Source of the DNA: a virus
Direction: 5' to 3' (one strand)
Virus record (IMG/VR): IMGVR_UViG_3300037504_001427
Coordinates: 1 to 64,000 of that record
Length of the DNA stretch: 64,000 bases
The notes under the pieces: model-generated
Databases searched by the model: none
Told to the model about the DNA's origin: nothing
What the model saw: the letters and a program-made list of their open reading frames with translations, nothing else
Shown here: positions 37,390-46,249 of the stretch, piece by piece
Layout: the number at the start of each line of letters is the position of its first letter
Position numbering within the stretch: the first letter of the stretch is position 1
Made by a program: the position numbers and the translations under genes

Positions 37390-37646
37390 CACCCACCTCC
37401 CACTGTGCCGTGGCCGTTGCCGTTGCCGTCGATGTCGCCGTAGCCGTTGCCGTAGCCGGCGCCGAAGCCGTAGCCGTAGCCGAAGCCGGCGCCGTCGCCG
37501 GAACCGTCGCCGAAACCGTCGCCGAAGCCGGAGCCTTCGCCGTCGCCGTCGCCGTCGCCGTAGCCGTAGCCGTCGCCGTAGCCGTCGCTGTCACCGAAGC
37601 CGTCGCCGAAGCCGAAGCCGCAGCCGTCACCTACTGGATATCTCAT
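37389..37646 (-). CDS. Glycine-rich unit, 85 residues
   Basis: MRYPVGDGCGFGFGDGFG start; contains GEGSGFGDGFGDGSG and the atypical GDIDGNGNGHG shared with 37938; ends GTVGGG. Confidence 0.7.
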   Translation of the reverse strand: MRYPVGDGCGFGFGDGFGDSDGYGDGYGYGDGDGDGEGSGFGDGFGDGSGDGAGFGYGYGFGAGYGNGYGDIDGNGNGHGTVGGG

Positions 37647-37650
37647 CGCA

Positions 37651-37941
37651 TCATCTCCAGGCCTCCACTGTGCCGTGGCCGTAGCCGTTGCCGTTGCCGA
37701 AGCCGTAGCCGAAGCCGTAGCCGAAGCCGTGGCCGTAGTCGGAGCCGTAGCCGGTGCCGTAGCCGTAGCCGTAGTCGTCGCCGAAGCCGCCAAATCCGTC
37801 GCCGAAGCCGCCGCCGCCGTAACTGTCGCCGAAGTCGGAGCCGTCGCCGAAGCCGTAGCCGTCGCCGAAGCCACCGCCGAAGCCGAAGCCGTAGCCGAAG
37901 CCGTAGCCGAAACCGAAGCCGTCACCTACTGGATAGTTCAT
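37651..37941 (-). CDS. Glycine-rich unit, 96 residues
   Basis: MNYPVGDGFGFGYGFGYG start; Ser-Asp interruptions (DGSDFGDSYGGGGFG); ends GTVEAWR. Confidence 0.7.
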   Translation of the reverse strand: MNYPVGDGFGFGYGFGYGFGFGGGFGDGYGFGDGSDFGDSYGGGGFGDGFGGFGDDYGYGYGTGYGSDYGHGFGYGFGYGFGNGNGYGHGTVEAWR

Positions 37942-38180
37942 CGCCCACCTCCCACTGTGCCGTGACCGTTGCCGTTGCCGTCGATGTCGTCGTAGCCGTG
38001 GCCGAAGCCGAAGCCGTAACCGTAGCACGCCGGCAGGCGCATCGCAAAAACGGTGAATGATGCGTCGCCGAAGTCGTAGCCGAAGCCGCAGCCGTAGCCG
38101 AAGCCGTCGCCAAAGCTGTAGCCGTAGCCGTAGCCGTCGCCGAAGCCGAAGCCGCAGCCGTCACCTACTGGATATCTCAC
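37938..38180 (-). CDS. Glycine-rich unit carrying a copied gene fragment, 80 residues
   Basis: Starts with GTG: (V/M)RYPVGDGCGFGFGDG. In the middle the Gly-X pattern is replaced by ASFTVFAMRLPACY, encoded by 36 bases (38027-38062) identical to 13075-13110. The insert is twelve codons long and keeps the frame. Ends GHGTVGGGR. Confidence 0.7.
   Translation of the reverse strand: MRYPVGDGCGFGFGDGYGYGYSFGDGFGYGCGFGYDFGDASFTVFAMRLPACYGYGFGFGHGYDDIDGNGNGHGTVGGGR
38027..38062. repeat. 36-bp exact copy of 13075-13110
   Basis: Starts ACGCCGGCAGGCGCATCG in both places and ends GGTGAATGATG; the bases on each side differ. The donor lies in the plus-strand gene 12816-13325; here the copy lies antisense in a minus-strand unit. 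Confidence 0.95.
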
Positions 38181-38305
38181 CACCTGCCCTCCACCGTGTC
38201 GTAGCCGCAGCCGTCGCCGTCGCCGAAGCCGCAGCCGTAACTGTCGCCGTAGCCGAAGCCGTGGCCGTTGCCGTCGCCGTTGCCACCACCTACTGGATAT
38301 CTCAT
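38177..38305 (-). CDS. Glycine-rich unit, 42 residues
   Basis: MRYPVGGGNGDGNGHGFG start, three Cys, ending YDTVEGRW. Its TGA overlaps the GTG start of the next unit (GTGA). Confidence 0.65.
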   Translation of the reverse strand: MRYPVGGGNGDGNGHGFGYGDSYGCGFGDGDGCGYDTVEGRW

Positions 38306-38532
38306 CGCCCACTTCCAACTGTGCCGTGGCCGCGGCCGTTGCTGTTGCCGCAGCCGTAGCCATCGCCGTCGCCGTCGCCGTAGCCGTAGCCGTCGCCGTA
38401 GCCGTCGCTGTCACCGAAGCCGTAGCCGTAGCCGTAGCCGTCGCCGTAGCCATCGCCGTCACCGAAGCCGTCGCCGTAGCCGTCGCCGTCACCGAAGCCG
38501 TAGCCGAAGCCGCCACCTACTGGATATCTCAT
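38302..38532 (-). CDS. First glycine-rich unit of the array, 76 residues
   Basis: MRYPVGGGFGYGFGDGDG start and GHGTVGSGR end. Being promoter-proximal, it has a normal leader: GAAAGGTGGGCG is the ribosome site, and a promoter lies at 38574-38601. Confidence 0.75.
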   Translation of the reverse strand: MRYPVGGGFGYGFGDGDGYGDGFGDGDGYGDGYGYGYGFGDSDGYGDGYGYGDGDGDGYGCGNSNGRGHGTVGSGR

Positions 38533-38573
38533 CGCCCACCTTTCGCTGCTGGCGCCGGCTTGAGCCACCATCC

Positions 38574-38601
38574 ACGCTATTGACCGTGACGGCTGAGTCA
38601 A
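38574..38601 (-). promoter_or_regulatory. Candidate array promoter TTGACT-N16-TAGCGT
   Basis: On the minus strand TTGACT (38601-38596) and TAGCGT (38579-38574), 16 bases apart, 42 bases before the first unit start. The -10 box is poor. Confidence 0.4.
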
Positions 38602-38735
38602 GCCGCTCTGGCGCTCGTGTTTCAGCGGATTTCACCGATCACGCTTCTTACTGAATCGGCGACATTTCCATTGTTAACTCTTACTAAGAAGACTAAACAA
38701 ACCTTCTCCAAAGAAGTTACTGTTCTAAGGGCGAA

Positions 38736-38790
38736 TTTGATCTCATTCGGTTCTGCATGAGGGTCTCCTTCAGTTTAGAATGAGATCAAA
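38736..38790. repeat. 13-bp inverted repeat
   Basis: TTTGATCTCATTC and GAATGAGATCAAA, separated by 29 bases. Could bind a dimeric regulator or an initiator. Confidence 0.8.
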
Positions 38791-39192
38791 CCCCTTCTGT
38801 ATACCCAGCTTTTAGAAAAATAATCAGTGATTATACTCTGTAGAAGATGTAACCTACCTTGGGGAATGTGGTTATAATTTACTATGGCATACATAAAGCT
38901 GTGATTACGGGCTGCTTAGGGCGTGATTCTGGCCAAATTCCAGTGATTATTAAGCTCTCTTTAACAGTTTTGTGAGCTATTAGCGCTTTTGCATGAGATC
39001 GACTATTTTTAACAGATCCGTTAAATTTGGTTTTTATGTAGGAGTAATCATGTGTAGCAACACCTGATTTGGTAGCGTTTTTTTTACTGAACTGTTAAAA
39101 AGAAGGGGCCGTTTTTCCTTGCAGTTAAGAAAACCAGTGGACACTGCTGGGGATCCCTCCTACGGTCTTCCTCTTCCGTCGGGGTACTGCCT

Positions 39193-41967
39193 ATGCGCGA
39201 TCTCGCAGCCGCGGTCTTTCCTGACCGCGAACCACTCGTGTTGACCTTCAAGGACAAGCATGACGATCCGGCCCTCCTTGTAGACCTTCGTGCTCCCCCG
39301 AGCCATCCGTATCAGTACCTGACGTGGGGACTTCCGGGGTGGCTCCGGTATGAGGCGGAGCGCGGGGCCGTCGCTCCGGGCACGCAGTGGGCTCGTGCGG
39401 CCCACTTGCGACGCAAGCGACAGTACCCTGCAGGAACAGCAGAGGAGGTGCGGCATACCCGAACAGGCCTAGCTGCCTCCGGTCCGCGGGAAGAGTATGG
39501 CGAGGGGATACCCTATCCTATCATGGTGGCCGAGGTTGATTATCTGCTCGTACAGCCTGGGCAGGATGATCCTGAGTTGCGCCGACTGCAGCGAAACGCA
39601 CTGGCTTACGCGCTCCAGGCTGCCAACTTCCCTTTCACAGCCCTGATCGACTCCGGAGGCAAGTCGATCCATGTCGTTATTCGCCTCCTACCTGAGTCCG
39701 GCCAGCAGTTGAGTGCGGCAGAATCAGACAAACAGATAGCCGAACAACGGGCCGGTCCCCGAGGGCGTCTTTTGGCCTATTTAATGGGGATTTTGCTTGG
39801 TAAATTGGATGTCGGGGTGTTCAAAATGTCAGGGAAGTGTACAAAACTTTGTCGTATGCCGAACGGATGGCGAGGCAGAATTAGACAAGATGTGCTTGCT
39901 GTTGGACGAGCCTACACGCTCAATGAAGTGCTGACCTATTGCTGGGAGCGGGTAGTCCCTGAGGTGCGACAGGAAGCGCAGCAGCGCGGCACATGGGAGC
40001 CTGAGAACGACCTTATCCTTTCTGATTTGCGGCGCGACCTCCTGCGCCCCCATCGGCCCGGCGAACGGGGCACGCACTGGATGCACGTTGCCAAGAAGCT
40101 ATCTGCCACCGGGATCGTGGGACCAGTGTTCCATCGTCGTCCCAGTCCGAATTTGGGACCGGCGCACAACTGGACTGCCCCGCCTCTTTGGTGGGTGGCT
40201 GCTTATGCCTTTCACCACTACAGCGACGGATGGTTCTTTTCTTTCAACGACACGGACTGGACAGACGAGGCCGAGCGTAATCGGTGGTTCACATATGCGG
40301 AAGCAACTGAGGCAGTGGAAGAAGGCCGGTACAGCGGTCGCCCAGGACACGATCGTCAGCGAGAGCAGGAAGCCGACGCCATTTATGCTCGAATGCGTGC
40401 GAATGCTGCCCAGACTGCGATGGAGGCCGATAGTGACGCAGCGGCTGAGAAGGCGATCAAGAAGCAAGCCAGCGCTCTGGAGAAGGCCCTTAAGTCTGGG
40501 GAGGATGAAAACCCCATCGAGGTGGCCGTTGTCCGTTTCTTCCAGAATTACGAGGGCGGAATTCTCCAACAGCCTGAGGGAACTCCATTACCGCTGGCGT
40601 ATTCGGTGACAGAGGGGCAGTGGAAGCGCTTTACCGGCCGATGCTGGGAGGTCATTCCGCACGAGCCGTTTGAGGCCATTTTGCGGCACCATGCTTTCAG
40701 CACAGCCCCAACGACGCGCCAATTCAATGATGTTCTGCGGGAGGTCCAGCGCGACAAGCGCCTGCGATATGAGCAGCCATGGATACCCAATCTGCACGCT
40801 ACGGTGTTCTCTAACGGGACGCTGTACTTCTCCGAACGCTTCGATGTCGTGCATTGGTATGAGGGAGTGTTCCGCCTCGAGGATCGTGTCATGAGTGTGT
40901 TGCCTCACCCGTATGTCGAGGGGGCCGAGGTCCCGAAGATATGGACCGATTGGGTGGATTACTTCGTCGGCGGTGACAACGCGAAGGCGGCGTGCTTGCA
41001 GGAGTTCGCCGGGTATTGTCTGGTGAATGGAATGCCGAAGCACAAGTTCTTAATGATCGTCGGTGATGGAGGCAACGGCAAAGGCACGTTCAAGCACGTC
41101 CTCGCCACAGCCCTCGGCGAACACAATTGTACCTCCGTGGTTCTCGCAGAGTTGGCGAAGGACTTCAACCGGGCAATGCTGCCTGGGAAGATGCTTGCTG
41201 TGGACGATGAGGGCGAGGTGTTTTCTGAGGGGACATCACGCACCGCTGGATCTGGAACAGTCAGTTATCTGAAACGCTGGATAGGCGGTGATTCAGTACA
41301 GATCAATCAGAAATACAAGGACGTCACGTCTTCTATCCTGACAGCCAAGCTGTTGGTGACCACGAATACATACCCCCGCCTCGTGGATCGCTCGGAAGGG
41401 CTCTGGCGCCGGCTTATCATGTTCAGGGTGGATGCCAAGCCGGCCAACGAGATGCCGGATGTTTATAAACTCTTGGTCCCGCACATGGTTGGGGTGGTCA
41501 AGTGGATGGTTATCGGCCTGCAGCGACTGCTCGCGAATGGACAATTCACGGTGTCGGAGCAGATGTTGGAGGAGATCAATGAGTACCGCACTGAACAGGA
41601 TTCGATTGCTCTATTCCGCTCTGAGTGCATAGTGCCGCTAGATAATAGTGGGCACAGTTCAGATGTGCGAACGGCATATGCTGTCTACAAGGAATTTTGC
41701 GCCACTAATGGTATACATCCTGTTAGAAGAGTCGAGTTCAGCAAACACATGGGCGCTGTACGGGGACCTACTGTGCGGAGAAGTGTTTATTGTGTCTGGC
41801 AAGTTCCTGTAGAGAATGCTACTGCCGCCCATCCTAATTATGTACTTAGGGGGGTCAAGTGTTTGGACTCTCTTGTTCGTCATCCACATACCCTTGTCAC
41901 ATATAAACCAACTATCGCTAGCGATACTATTCCCTTTCGTCCCGACTTAAAGAAAGCGCAGGTTTGA
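39193..41967 (+). CDS. Primase-helicase (AEP-like primase plus D5/SF3 helicase)
   Basis: A 924-residue protein. The N-terminal third contains QAANFPFTALIDSGGKSIHV, matching archaeo-eukaryotic-type primases of mobile elements. The C-terminal half has a D5_N-like region (FSERFDVVHWYEGVF), Walker A MIVGDGGNGKGTFKH near residue 623, Walker B KMLAVDDEGEV near 668 and a sensor region (LLVTTNTYPRLVD). Such fusions open and prime the viral origin. It begins the replication operon and sits beside the A/T-rich region. The downstream nuclease starts two bases after its stop. No strong ribosome site was seen at the ATG. Confidence 0.88.
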   Translation: MRDLAAAVFPDREPLVLTFKDKHDDPALLVDLRAPPSHPYQYLTWGLPGWLRYEAERGAVAPGTQWARAAHLRRKRQYPAGTAEEVRHTRTGLAASGPREEYGEGIPYPIMVAEVDYLLVQPGQDDPELRRLQRNALAYALQAANFPFTALIDSGGKSIHVVIRLLPESGQQLSAAESDKQIAEQRAGPRGRLLAYLMGILLGKLDVGVFKMSGKCTKLCRMPNGWRGRIRQDVLAVGRAYTLNEVLTYCWERVVPEVRQEAQQRGTWEPENDLILSDLRRDLLRPHRPGERGTHWMHVAKKLSATGIVGPVFHRRPSPNLGPAHNWTAPPLWWVAAYAFHHYSDGWFFSFNDTDWTDEAERNRWFTYAEATEAVEEGRYSGRPGHDRQREQEADAIYARMRANAAQTAMEADSDAAAEKAIKKQASALEKALKSGEDENPIEVAVVRFFQNYEGGILQQPEGTPLPLAYSVTEGQWKRFTGRCWEVIPHEPFEAILRHHAFSTAPTTRQFNDVLREVQRDKRLRYEQPWIPNLHATVFSNGTLYFSERFDVVHWYEGVFRLEDRVMSVLPHPYVEGAEVPKIWTDWVDYFVGGDNAKAACLQEFAGYCLVNGMPKHKFLMIVGDGGNGKGTFKHVLATALGEHNCTSVVLAELAKDFNRAMLPGKMLAVDDEGEVFSEGTSRTAGSGTVSYLKRWIGGDSVQINQKYKDVTSSILTAKLLVTTNTYPRLVDRSEGLWRRLIMFRVDAKPANEMPDVYKLLVPHMVGVVKWMVIGLQRLLANGQFTVSEQMLEEINEYRTEQDSIALFRSECIVPLDNSGHSSDVRTAYAVYKEFCATNGIHPVRRVEFSKHMGAVRGPTVRRSVYCVWQVPVENATAAHPNYVLRGVKCLDSLVRHPHTLVTYKPTIASDTIPFRPDLKKAQV

Positions 41968-41968
41968 T

Positions 41969-42844
41969 ATGCCAACGCCTATTTCTCATTCGCAAATAGA
42001 AGAGTTCAACCGATGCCAGCGCCGATGGGCGTACAGGAAGGTTCTTGGGCTTTCTCCAGATGGCGAAGACGAAACCGCCTTGCACTATGGCGACGCAGTT
42101 CACCTCGGCTTGGAGGACATCGGTCGTTCGTATCTCGAGGGCACGACGTCGACGCAGCCGCAAGCCGCACTCCTGAAGGTCCGCGAACGACTGGCGCAGC
42201 TTGGCGAACACTCATTGGTCGATCTCGCCGAGAGTCATCTCCAGGGCTTCGTACAGCACTTCCTGCCAGGGTTCCTCAGCGAGTGGCGGATCACCGCGGT
42301 GGAGCGGGAGGTCGAGCACGTCGTCGGAGAGATGCACTGGCGCGGCAAGATCGACCTGGAAGCCATCAATCAGCGCACCGGGGTGCATGCTGTCTTCGAC
42401 TACAAGACGTCCAGTGCGCAGTATGCCCGCGAGTTGACGCGCTCGATCACGTCTTCGCACCAGTTCGCCAATTACTGCATCAGCCACTGGCGCCGGAATG
42501 GGAGCTGGCCAGGCGCTGTCGGTTACATCTTCTTGGGGAAGCCCAGAACCAAGACGCCACAGAACATGTGCCGACCCGAGAATTTCTTCATGGAAGTGCG
42601 GGATGTGTCTCCGCAGATTGCTCAATTCGCCATCAGTGTGGAGCAGGCAGACAGGGCAGTGACGACTATTATGGCCCAGATCCGCTCTGGCGTCGGGTAC
42701 TATGGCGCCGGGTTCCTCGATCATGTGCCGGCTGACTTCGGCGCCTGTTCAAAGTTCGGTTCCACCTGCGGGTTCAGCGCTGGGTGCCATGCAGGAAATC
42801 CCTTGCATCAGCAGATCGCTGAGAGACAACGGCGCAGGACATGA
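41969..42844 (+). CDS. RecB/Cas4-like PD-(D/E)XK exonuclease with Fe-S-type cysteines
   Basis: A 291-residue protein. HSQIEEFNRCQRRWAYRKV at the start supplies the first cysteine and the Q-x-x-R-like entry helix; WRGKIDLEAINQ and AVFDYKTSSAQY give the D...(E)xK nuclease core; CSKFGSTCGFSAGC near the C-terminus gives three further cysteines. That arrangement is the Cas4/AddB type, a nuclease with an iron-sulfur cluster that trims DNA ends. Phages use it in recombination-dependent replication. Coupled to the next gene by ATGA. Confidence 0.85.
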   Translation: MPTPISHSQIEEFNRCQRRWAYRKVLGLSPDGEDETALHYGDAVHLGLEDIGRSYLEGTTSTQPQAALLKVRERLAQLGEHSLVDLAESHLQGFVQHFLPGFLSEWRITAVEREVEHVVGEMHWRGKIDLEAINQRTGVHAVFDYKTSSAQYARELTRSITSSHQFANYCISHWRRNGSWPGAVGYIFLGKPRTKTPQNMCRPENFFMEVRDVSPQIAQFAISVEQADRAVTTIMAQIRSGVGYYGAGFLDHVPADFGACSKFGSTCGFSAGCHAGNPLHQQIAERQRRRT

Positions 42845-43935
42845 ACTTGGAAGAACAACGGGCCGCCGAGCAGGCGAGATACGAGCACATCTACAGCGGC
42901 AAGGACAAACGCTTTGTCCGCTACGGCACCTCCAACCACGGCAAGAATGCCATTCCCCAGATGCGCCAGCTAGGCCTTCTTCAGGACCGCCTGGCTGATA
43001 TCGGCGGTGGGCGAGGGCAGTTTGCGCAACAGGCTCTGGCGTCTGGGGTGAAGGAGGCCTGGTCCATTGATTTCGCTTCGTCGGTAGACAAGCACGAGGG
43101 AGGCTTCCATTCAGTGAAGGCCCCAGCGCACGACCTGCCTTTGCAGGACGGGCAAGTCAGCGTTGTCACGTCTTTTGATATGATGGAGCACCTCATTCCT
43201 GAGGAGGTGCCCGCCGTGCTGCGCGAGATGCGCCGTGTGGCCACCACAGCCGCGGTGTTCTCGATCAGTTACAGCCGGAGCAGCCACACACTCCATGATC
43301 GGGGACTGCATCTGACGATACGCCCCGAACGGTGGTGGGTGCAGCAGATCGAGAAGTACATGGACCCGGTGGAGAAGGTGTTTGTTTCCGGCGGGTATAT
43401 TTTCGCGATCTTCTCTTCCGTCTCCCGACTGAATGATGAGAACTTCGCTGGAAAGGACGTGATCGTCGTCGGAAACGGCCGAGCAAGAAGGCCGTGGCAC
43501 CCGAAGGAGGTCGTGCTCCGCTTCAATCTCTTCCAGCCTGGGCCGTGCACGTTCTGTTGGTGCGCCGGCGTGGCTCACGTCGTGCGTTCAAATGCAGGCA
43601 GGGATATCTACATCGCCGAGGACCCGCGGCCCAAGAGCATCAAGTTGCGACAGCACTACAGAGAGGCTCTGGCAGAGGCGGCGAAGGTTGCGCGGAGCGT
43701 GACATTGGTCCCCTCGTTTTTTGCATCGTCACTGCAGAAGCAGCTCGGTTCTTTTCCTTCCTCTGGCCTTCAGGCGCTCCACTATCTTATGGAGAACGAG
43801 GCCGCTTCTATTTCCATATGTGGGTTCGATCTGCTCTATTCACCCTCCGTCGAGGTATGCAAAGCACATAATCCGGCGAAGGAGCACTATCTGCTCAACA
43901 CATGGGTGCAGGAGAAGAGGATCCAGGCCTTATGA
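42841..43935 (+). CDS. SAM methyltransferase fused to a glycosyltransferase 29-like domain
   Basis: A 364-residue protein. Residues 30-170 look like a class I methyltransferase: LADIGGGRGQFAQQAL (SAM loop), then VVTSFDMMEHLIPEEVPAVL. From about residue 205 a second domain begins with DVIVVGNGRARRPWHPKEVV, continues with LRFNLF, and ends with SSGLQALHYLMENEAASISI and GFDLL. This is the shape of the sialyltransferase-like GT29 family. A two-step modification of a sugar, lipid or base is possible; the substrate is unknown. Its neighbour at 43932 has a related second domain. Confidence 0.7.
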   Translation: MNLEEQRAAEQARYEHIYSGKDKRFVRYGTSNHGKNAIPQMRQLGLLQDRLADIGGGRGQFAQQALASGVKEAWSIDFASSVDKHEGGFHSVKAPAHDLPLQDGQVSVVTSFDMMEHLIPEEVPAVLREMRRVATTAAVFSISYSRSSHTLHDRGLHLTIRPERWWVQQIEKYMDPVEKVFVSGGYIFAIFSSVSRLNDENFAGKDVIVVGNGRARRPWHPKEVVLRFNLFQPGPCTFCWCAGVAHVVRSNAGRDIYIAEDPRPKSIKLRQHYREALAEAAKVARSVTLVPSFFASSLQKQLGSFPSSGLQALHYLMENEAASISICGFDLLYSPSVEVCKAHNPAKEHYLLNTWVQEKRIQAL

Positions 43936-44627
43936 CTTTTGTAAGATCCTATTTGCGCCAGCATCCTGTGAAAACACGGCGGATAATCGTGCTCGGTAAT
44001 GGAAGGTCGAGGCTTTACCTCCATCTGCCGAATCTGCTCCGTTGGTGTGATAAGCGAGGACACCTCCTGGTCGGGTGCAATGCGCTCTACCGTGATGTTA
44101 TCCCGCACATGCTGGTGGCGGTGGACTCCAAGATGCAAAAGGAAATAGCGCTCGCCCAGATTCAGCATCCGGGCCAATTCAAGCGCTGTTCTTTCGTGCA
44201 GGTCGACAAACGTATTGGTCGGCGCAATATCCACATTGCAGGCAGTCGGTTCATGGAGTGGCGCCCTGATTGGCAGTCGGGCCATTCCGCGGTGCACTCA
44301 GCACTTTATTGGGTGCGCAATGAAGGGAAGCAGGAGCGGATCATTGTTCACCTTGTCGGGATGGACATGTACTCGTTCCCTGGCGAGGCAAAGAAGATCA
44401 ACAATGTTTATGTCGGCACGCAAAACTATCCCAGCACAGTGGACTCTCCTGTGTGGAATGATACTTTCGGCAAAGCGTGGGCGCGCATGTTCAACTTCAA
44501 CCCGGAAATCGAGTTTGTTTATCGTATTCCGATGACCCCTTGGAACGCACCGCCGGGGTGGGACGCAAAGAACTTGACATGTTCACGGGCGGATTACCCT
44601 TGGCAATCTGACGATTCAGCCACATAG
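43932..44627 (+). CDS. Glycosyltransferase-like protein
   Basis: A 231-residue protein starting at an ATGA overlap. RRIIVLGNGRSRLYLHLPNL near residue 16 recalls the VIVVGNGRARRP motif of the preceding gene; IVHLVGMDMYSFPGEAKKIN lies later. Proteins with a GNGxS loop and a GxD motif belong to the GT29/DUF115-like glycosyltransferase superfamily. Both genes may act on the same substrate. This is motif-level evidence only. Confidence 0.6.
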   Translation: MTFVRSYLRQHPVKTRRIIVLGNGRSRLYLHLPNLLRWCDKRGHLLVGCNALYRDVIPHMLVAVDSKMQKEIALAQIQHPGQFKRCSFVQVDKRIGRRNIHIAGSRFMEWRPDWQSGHSAVHSALYWVRNEGKQERIIVHLVGMDMYSFPGEAKKINNVYVGTQNYPSTVDSPVWNDTFGKAWARMFNFNPEIEFVYRIPMTPWNAPPGWDAKNLTCSRADYPWQSDDSAT

Positions 44628-44651
44628 CCACTTACCTTTTTGGGAATACCT

Positions 44652-46235
44652 ATGCACCTCACAGCCCTGAAGCCCACGCGGGCTTATGCGGCCCCAGAGA
44701 CCGTCTCACACGACGATCTCATGGGCCTTCTCTCCACCCAGGTACCGAACCTGTTTCCTCACGATGCTCGGCTCCCCTTGCAGGCGGTGCTCTCTGCTTT
44801 GCAGAACACGCTCCTCTCGGTGGACGGCGTGAGCGCATCCAATGTCGCCGCCCAGGCCTATGCGTGGGTGCGCGATCTGGCAGCGCGCAAGGACGCCGGC
44901 GAGTTTGTCGGGCCCATTATCATCGATGTCAGGATCGATGCCCCTCGTTTCGTCGACTCCCCGCTGCTTCCGTTGCCTCCCAAGAAGGAGCTGCGGCTTC
45001 CGGAAGGGTATCGGTACCAGCATGCGTTGCTGGCCAGGGACACGGTCTGTTATCAGGGGACGTTCCCCACCGATGATCAATCGGCCGCCACGCTGGCCCA
45101 GTGGGCAATCTACCTCTTCACCGCCCTGGGCGCCGACCAAGAAGACGCTCTGGCATATGCCTACGACTGGCTGCTTTGCCTGCGAAGCCGCGGACAAGCC
45201 CTGGATGTTGCGCGGGTGTCTTCGCAGCCAGGAGCTGATTCTACGGCCGATGGTACTCCGCCGGACAATCCTTTGTCCAATGAGAGCGAGAAGCCCGTGC
45301 CCGAGCCGACTCCAGAGGAGGCGCCGCGGGCCACCGAGAAGCTGCCCGATACCAAGGCGCCCCCGGAGGACCCTGACAAGCGGGCCGCGTTCAACCGCCT
45401 CTCGGGAAAACAGTGTGCCTCCGTCGCAGGCTTGAAGCGATCACTGACGCGGACGCACAATATGCCGTGGGAGGAGTATTGTTCGCGCTTCGGCCTGGAT
45501 CCTGACTCCGGCCTGGACTCGAGCGCTGCCCCACGGCAGCCGACCCTGACTGATGCGATACCCGCTGAGGATCCACCGCAGGGCCCTGGAGCCCCCGCGC
45601 TGCAGCAGCCTTCGGCAGAAGGCGATGGTCAGCAAATGACCCTGGCTGATGCGGGATGCGAACTCCCGCCTCCGGAGCAGCAGATGCCCACCACGTCATC
45701 ACCCACGCCCGACCTGCCTCCGCAGTGGTTCCAGCAGCCGCAGGCTCAACCGCAGCCGCAGGCGCAGCAGCCGCAACAGCAGCAGGCTCAACCGCAGTCG
45801 CAGGCGCAGCAGCCGCAACAGCAGCAGGCTCAACCGCAGGCGCAGGCTCAACCGCAGTCGCCACGACTGGTGCGGGCACAGCAGCTTGGTGGGCCAGTCA
45901 CCCTCTGGATCATGCCGCTCAATCGGCTCCCTACTATGAGTCCTGATGACCTACGACAGTGGGCTGACGCAGGCCAGATGGCCAAGCTCGCAGAACAGGA
46001 GGCGCTGAACCAACTGAGCGTACAGGACATCGCCGATGCCAAAGGGTTCCAGAAGGGCGAGCAGACGGTCCAACGGCTGTTTGGCGAGATGCTCACACAG
46101 AACCCCTACGTCATGGTGCTCGCCAACGGCTACGATTGGGTCCTCGACAAACACAGCATCGCTACCATTCTCTCTCGTGCTGTTCAGATCGTTCAGTTTG
46201 ACCGCTCCGGCACACCAGTCACCACCGTCCTTTGA
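44652..46235 (+). CDS. Large protein with Gln/Pro repeats
   Basis: A 527-residue protein. I chose the ATG at 44652; a TTG four codons upstream is possible and neither has a strong ribosome site. The first 180 residues are folded (ALQNTLLSVDGVSASNVAAQ, ATLAQWAIYLFTALGADQED). Residues 200-350 are disordered and acidic/proline-rich. Around 360-400 a QPQAQQPQQQQAQPQSQAQQ repeat occurs. A folded C-terminal domain follows (DLRQWADAGQMAKLAEQEAL). It overlaps the next frame slightly. Replication-operon member, function unknown. Confidence 0.7.
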   Translation: MHLTALKPTRAYAAPETVSHDDLMGLLSTQVPNLFPHDARLPLQAVLSALQNTLLSVDGVSASNVAAQAYAWVRDLAARKDAGEFVGPIIIDVRIDAPRFVDSPLLPLPPKKELRLPEGYRYQHALLARDTVCYQGTFPTDDQSAATLAQWAIYLFTALGADQEDALAYAYDWLLCLRSRGQALDVARVSSQPGADSTADGTPPDNPLSNESEKPVPEPTPEEAPRATEKLPDTKAPPEDPDKRAAFNRLSGKQCASVAGLKRSLTRTHNMPWEEYCSRFGLDPDSGLDSSAAPRQPTLTDAIPAEDPPQGPGAPALQQPSAEGDGQQMTLADAGCELPPPEQQMPTTSSPTPDLPPQWFQQPQAQPQPQAQQPQQQQAQPQSQAQQPQQQQAQPQAQAQPQSPRLVRAQQLGGPVTLWIMPLNRLPTMSPDDLRQWADAGQMAKLAEQEALNQLSVQDIADAKGFQKGEQTVQRLFGEMLTQNPYVMVLANGYDWVLDKHSIATILSRAVQIVQFDRSGTPVTTVL

Positions 46236-46249
46236 TAGGAAGGGAAAGC

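Larger units (their letters stand above)
35436..38532 (-). repeat. Glycine-rich gene array, block 3
   Basis: About fifteen units and mini-units from the promoter-proximal end at 38532 to QueC, interrupted by the macro-domain gene (35931-36401). Three junction types recur in rotation: CGCCCACCTCCCACTGTG, CGCATCATCTCCAGGCC and CGCCTGCCCGCCACTGTG after the common TACTGGATA core. Confidence 0.9.
38533..39192. other. A/T-rich divergent region, candidate replication origin
   Basis: No credible gene. It contrasts with the GC-rich surroundings. It contains a 13-bp inverted repeat TTTGATCTCATTC / GAATGAGATCAAA (38736-38748, 38778-38790), three TTTAACAG elements (38960, 39008, and reversed at 39092), two CAGTGATTAT elements (near 38824 and 38941) and a run of eight T at about 39078. 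Lying between the array operon and the primase-helicase gene, it may hold the origin and divergent promoters. Confidence 0.55.
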
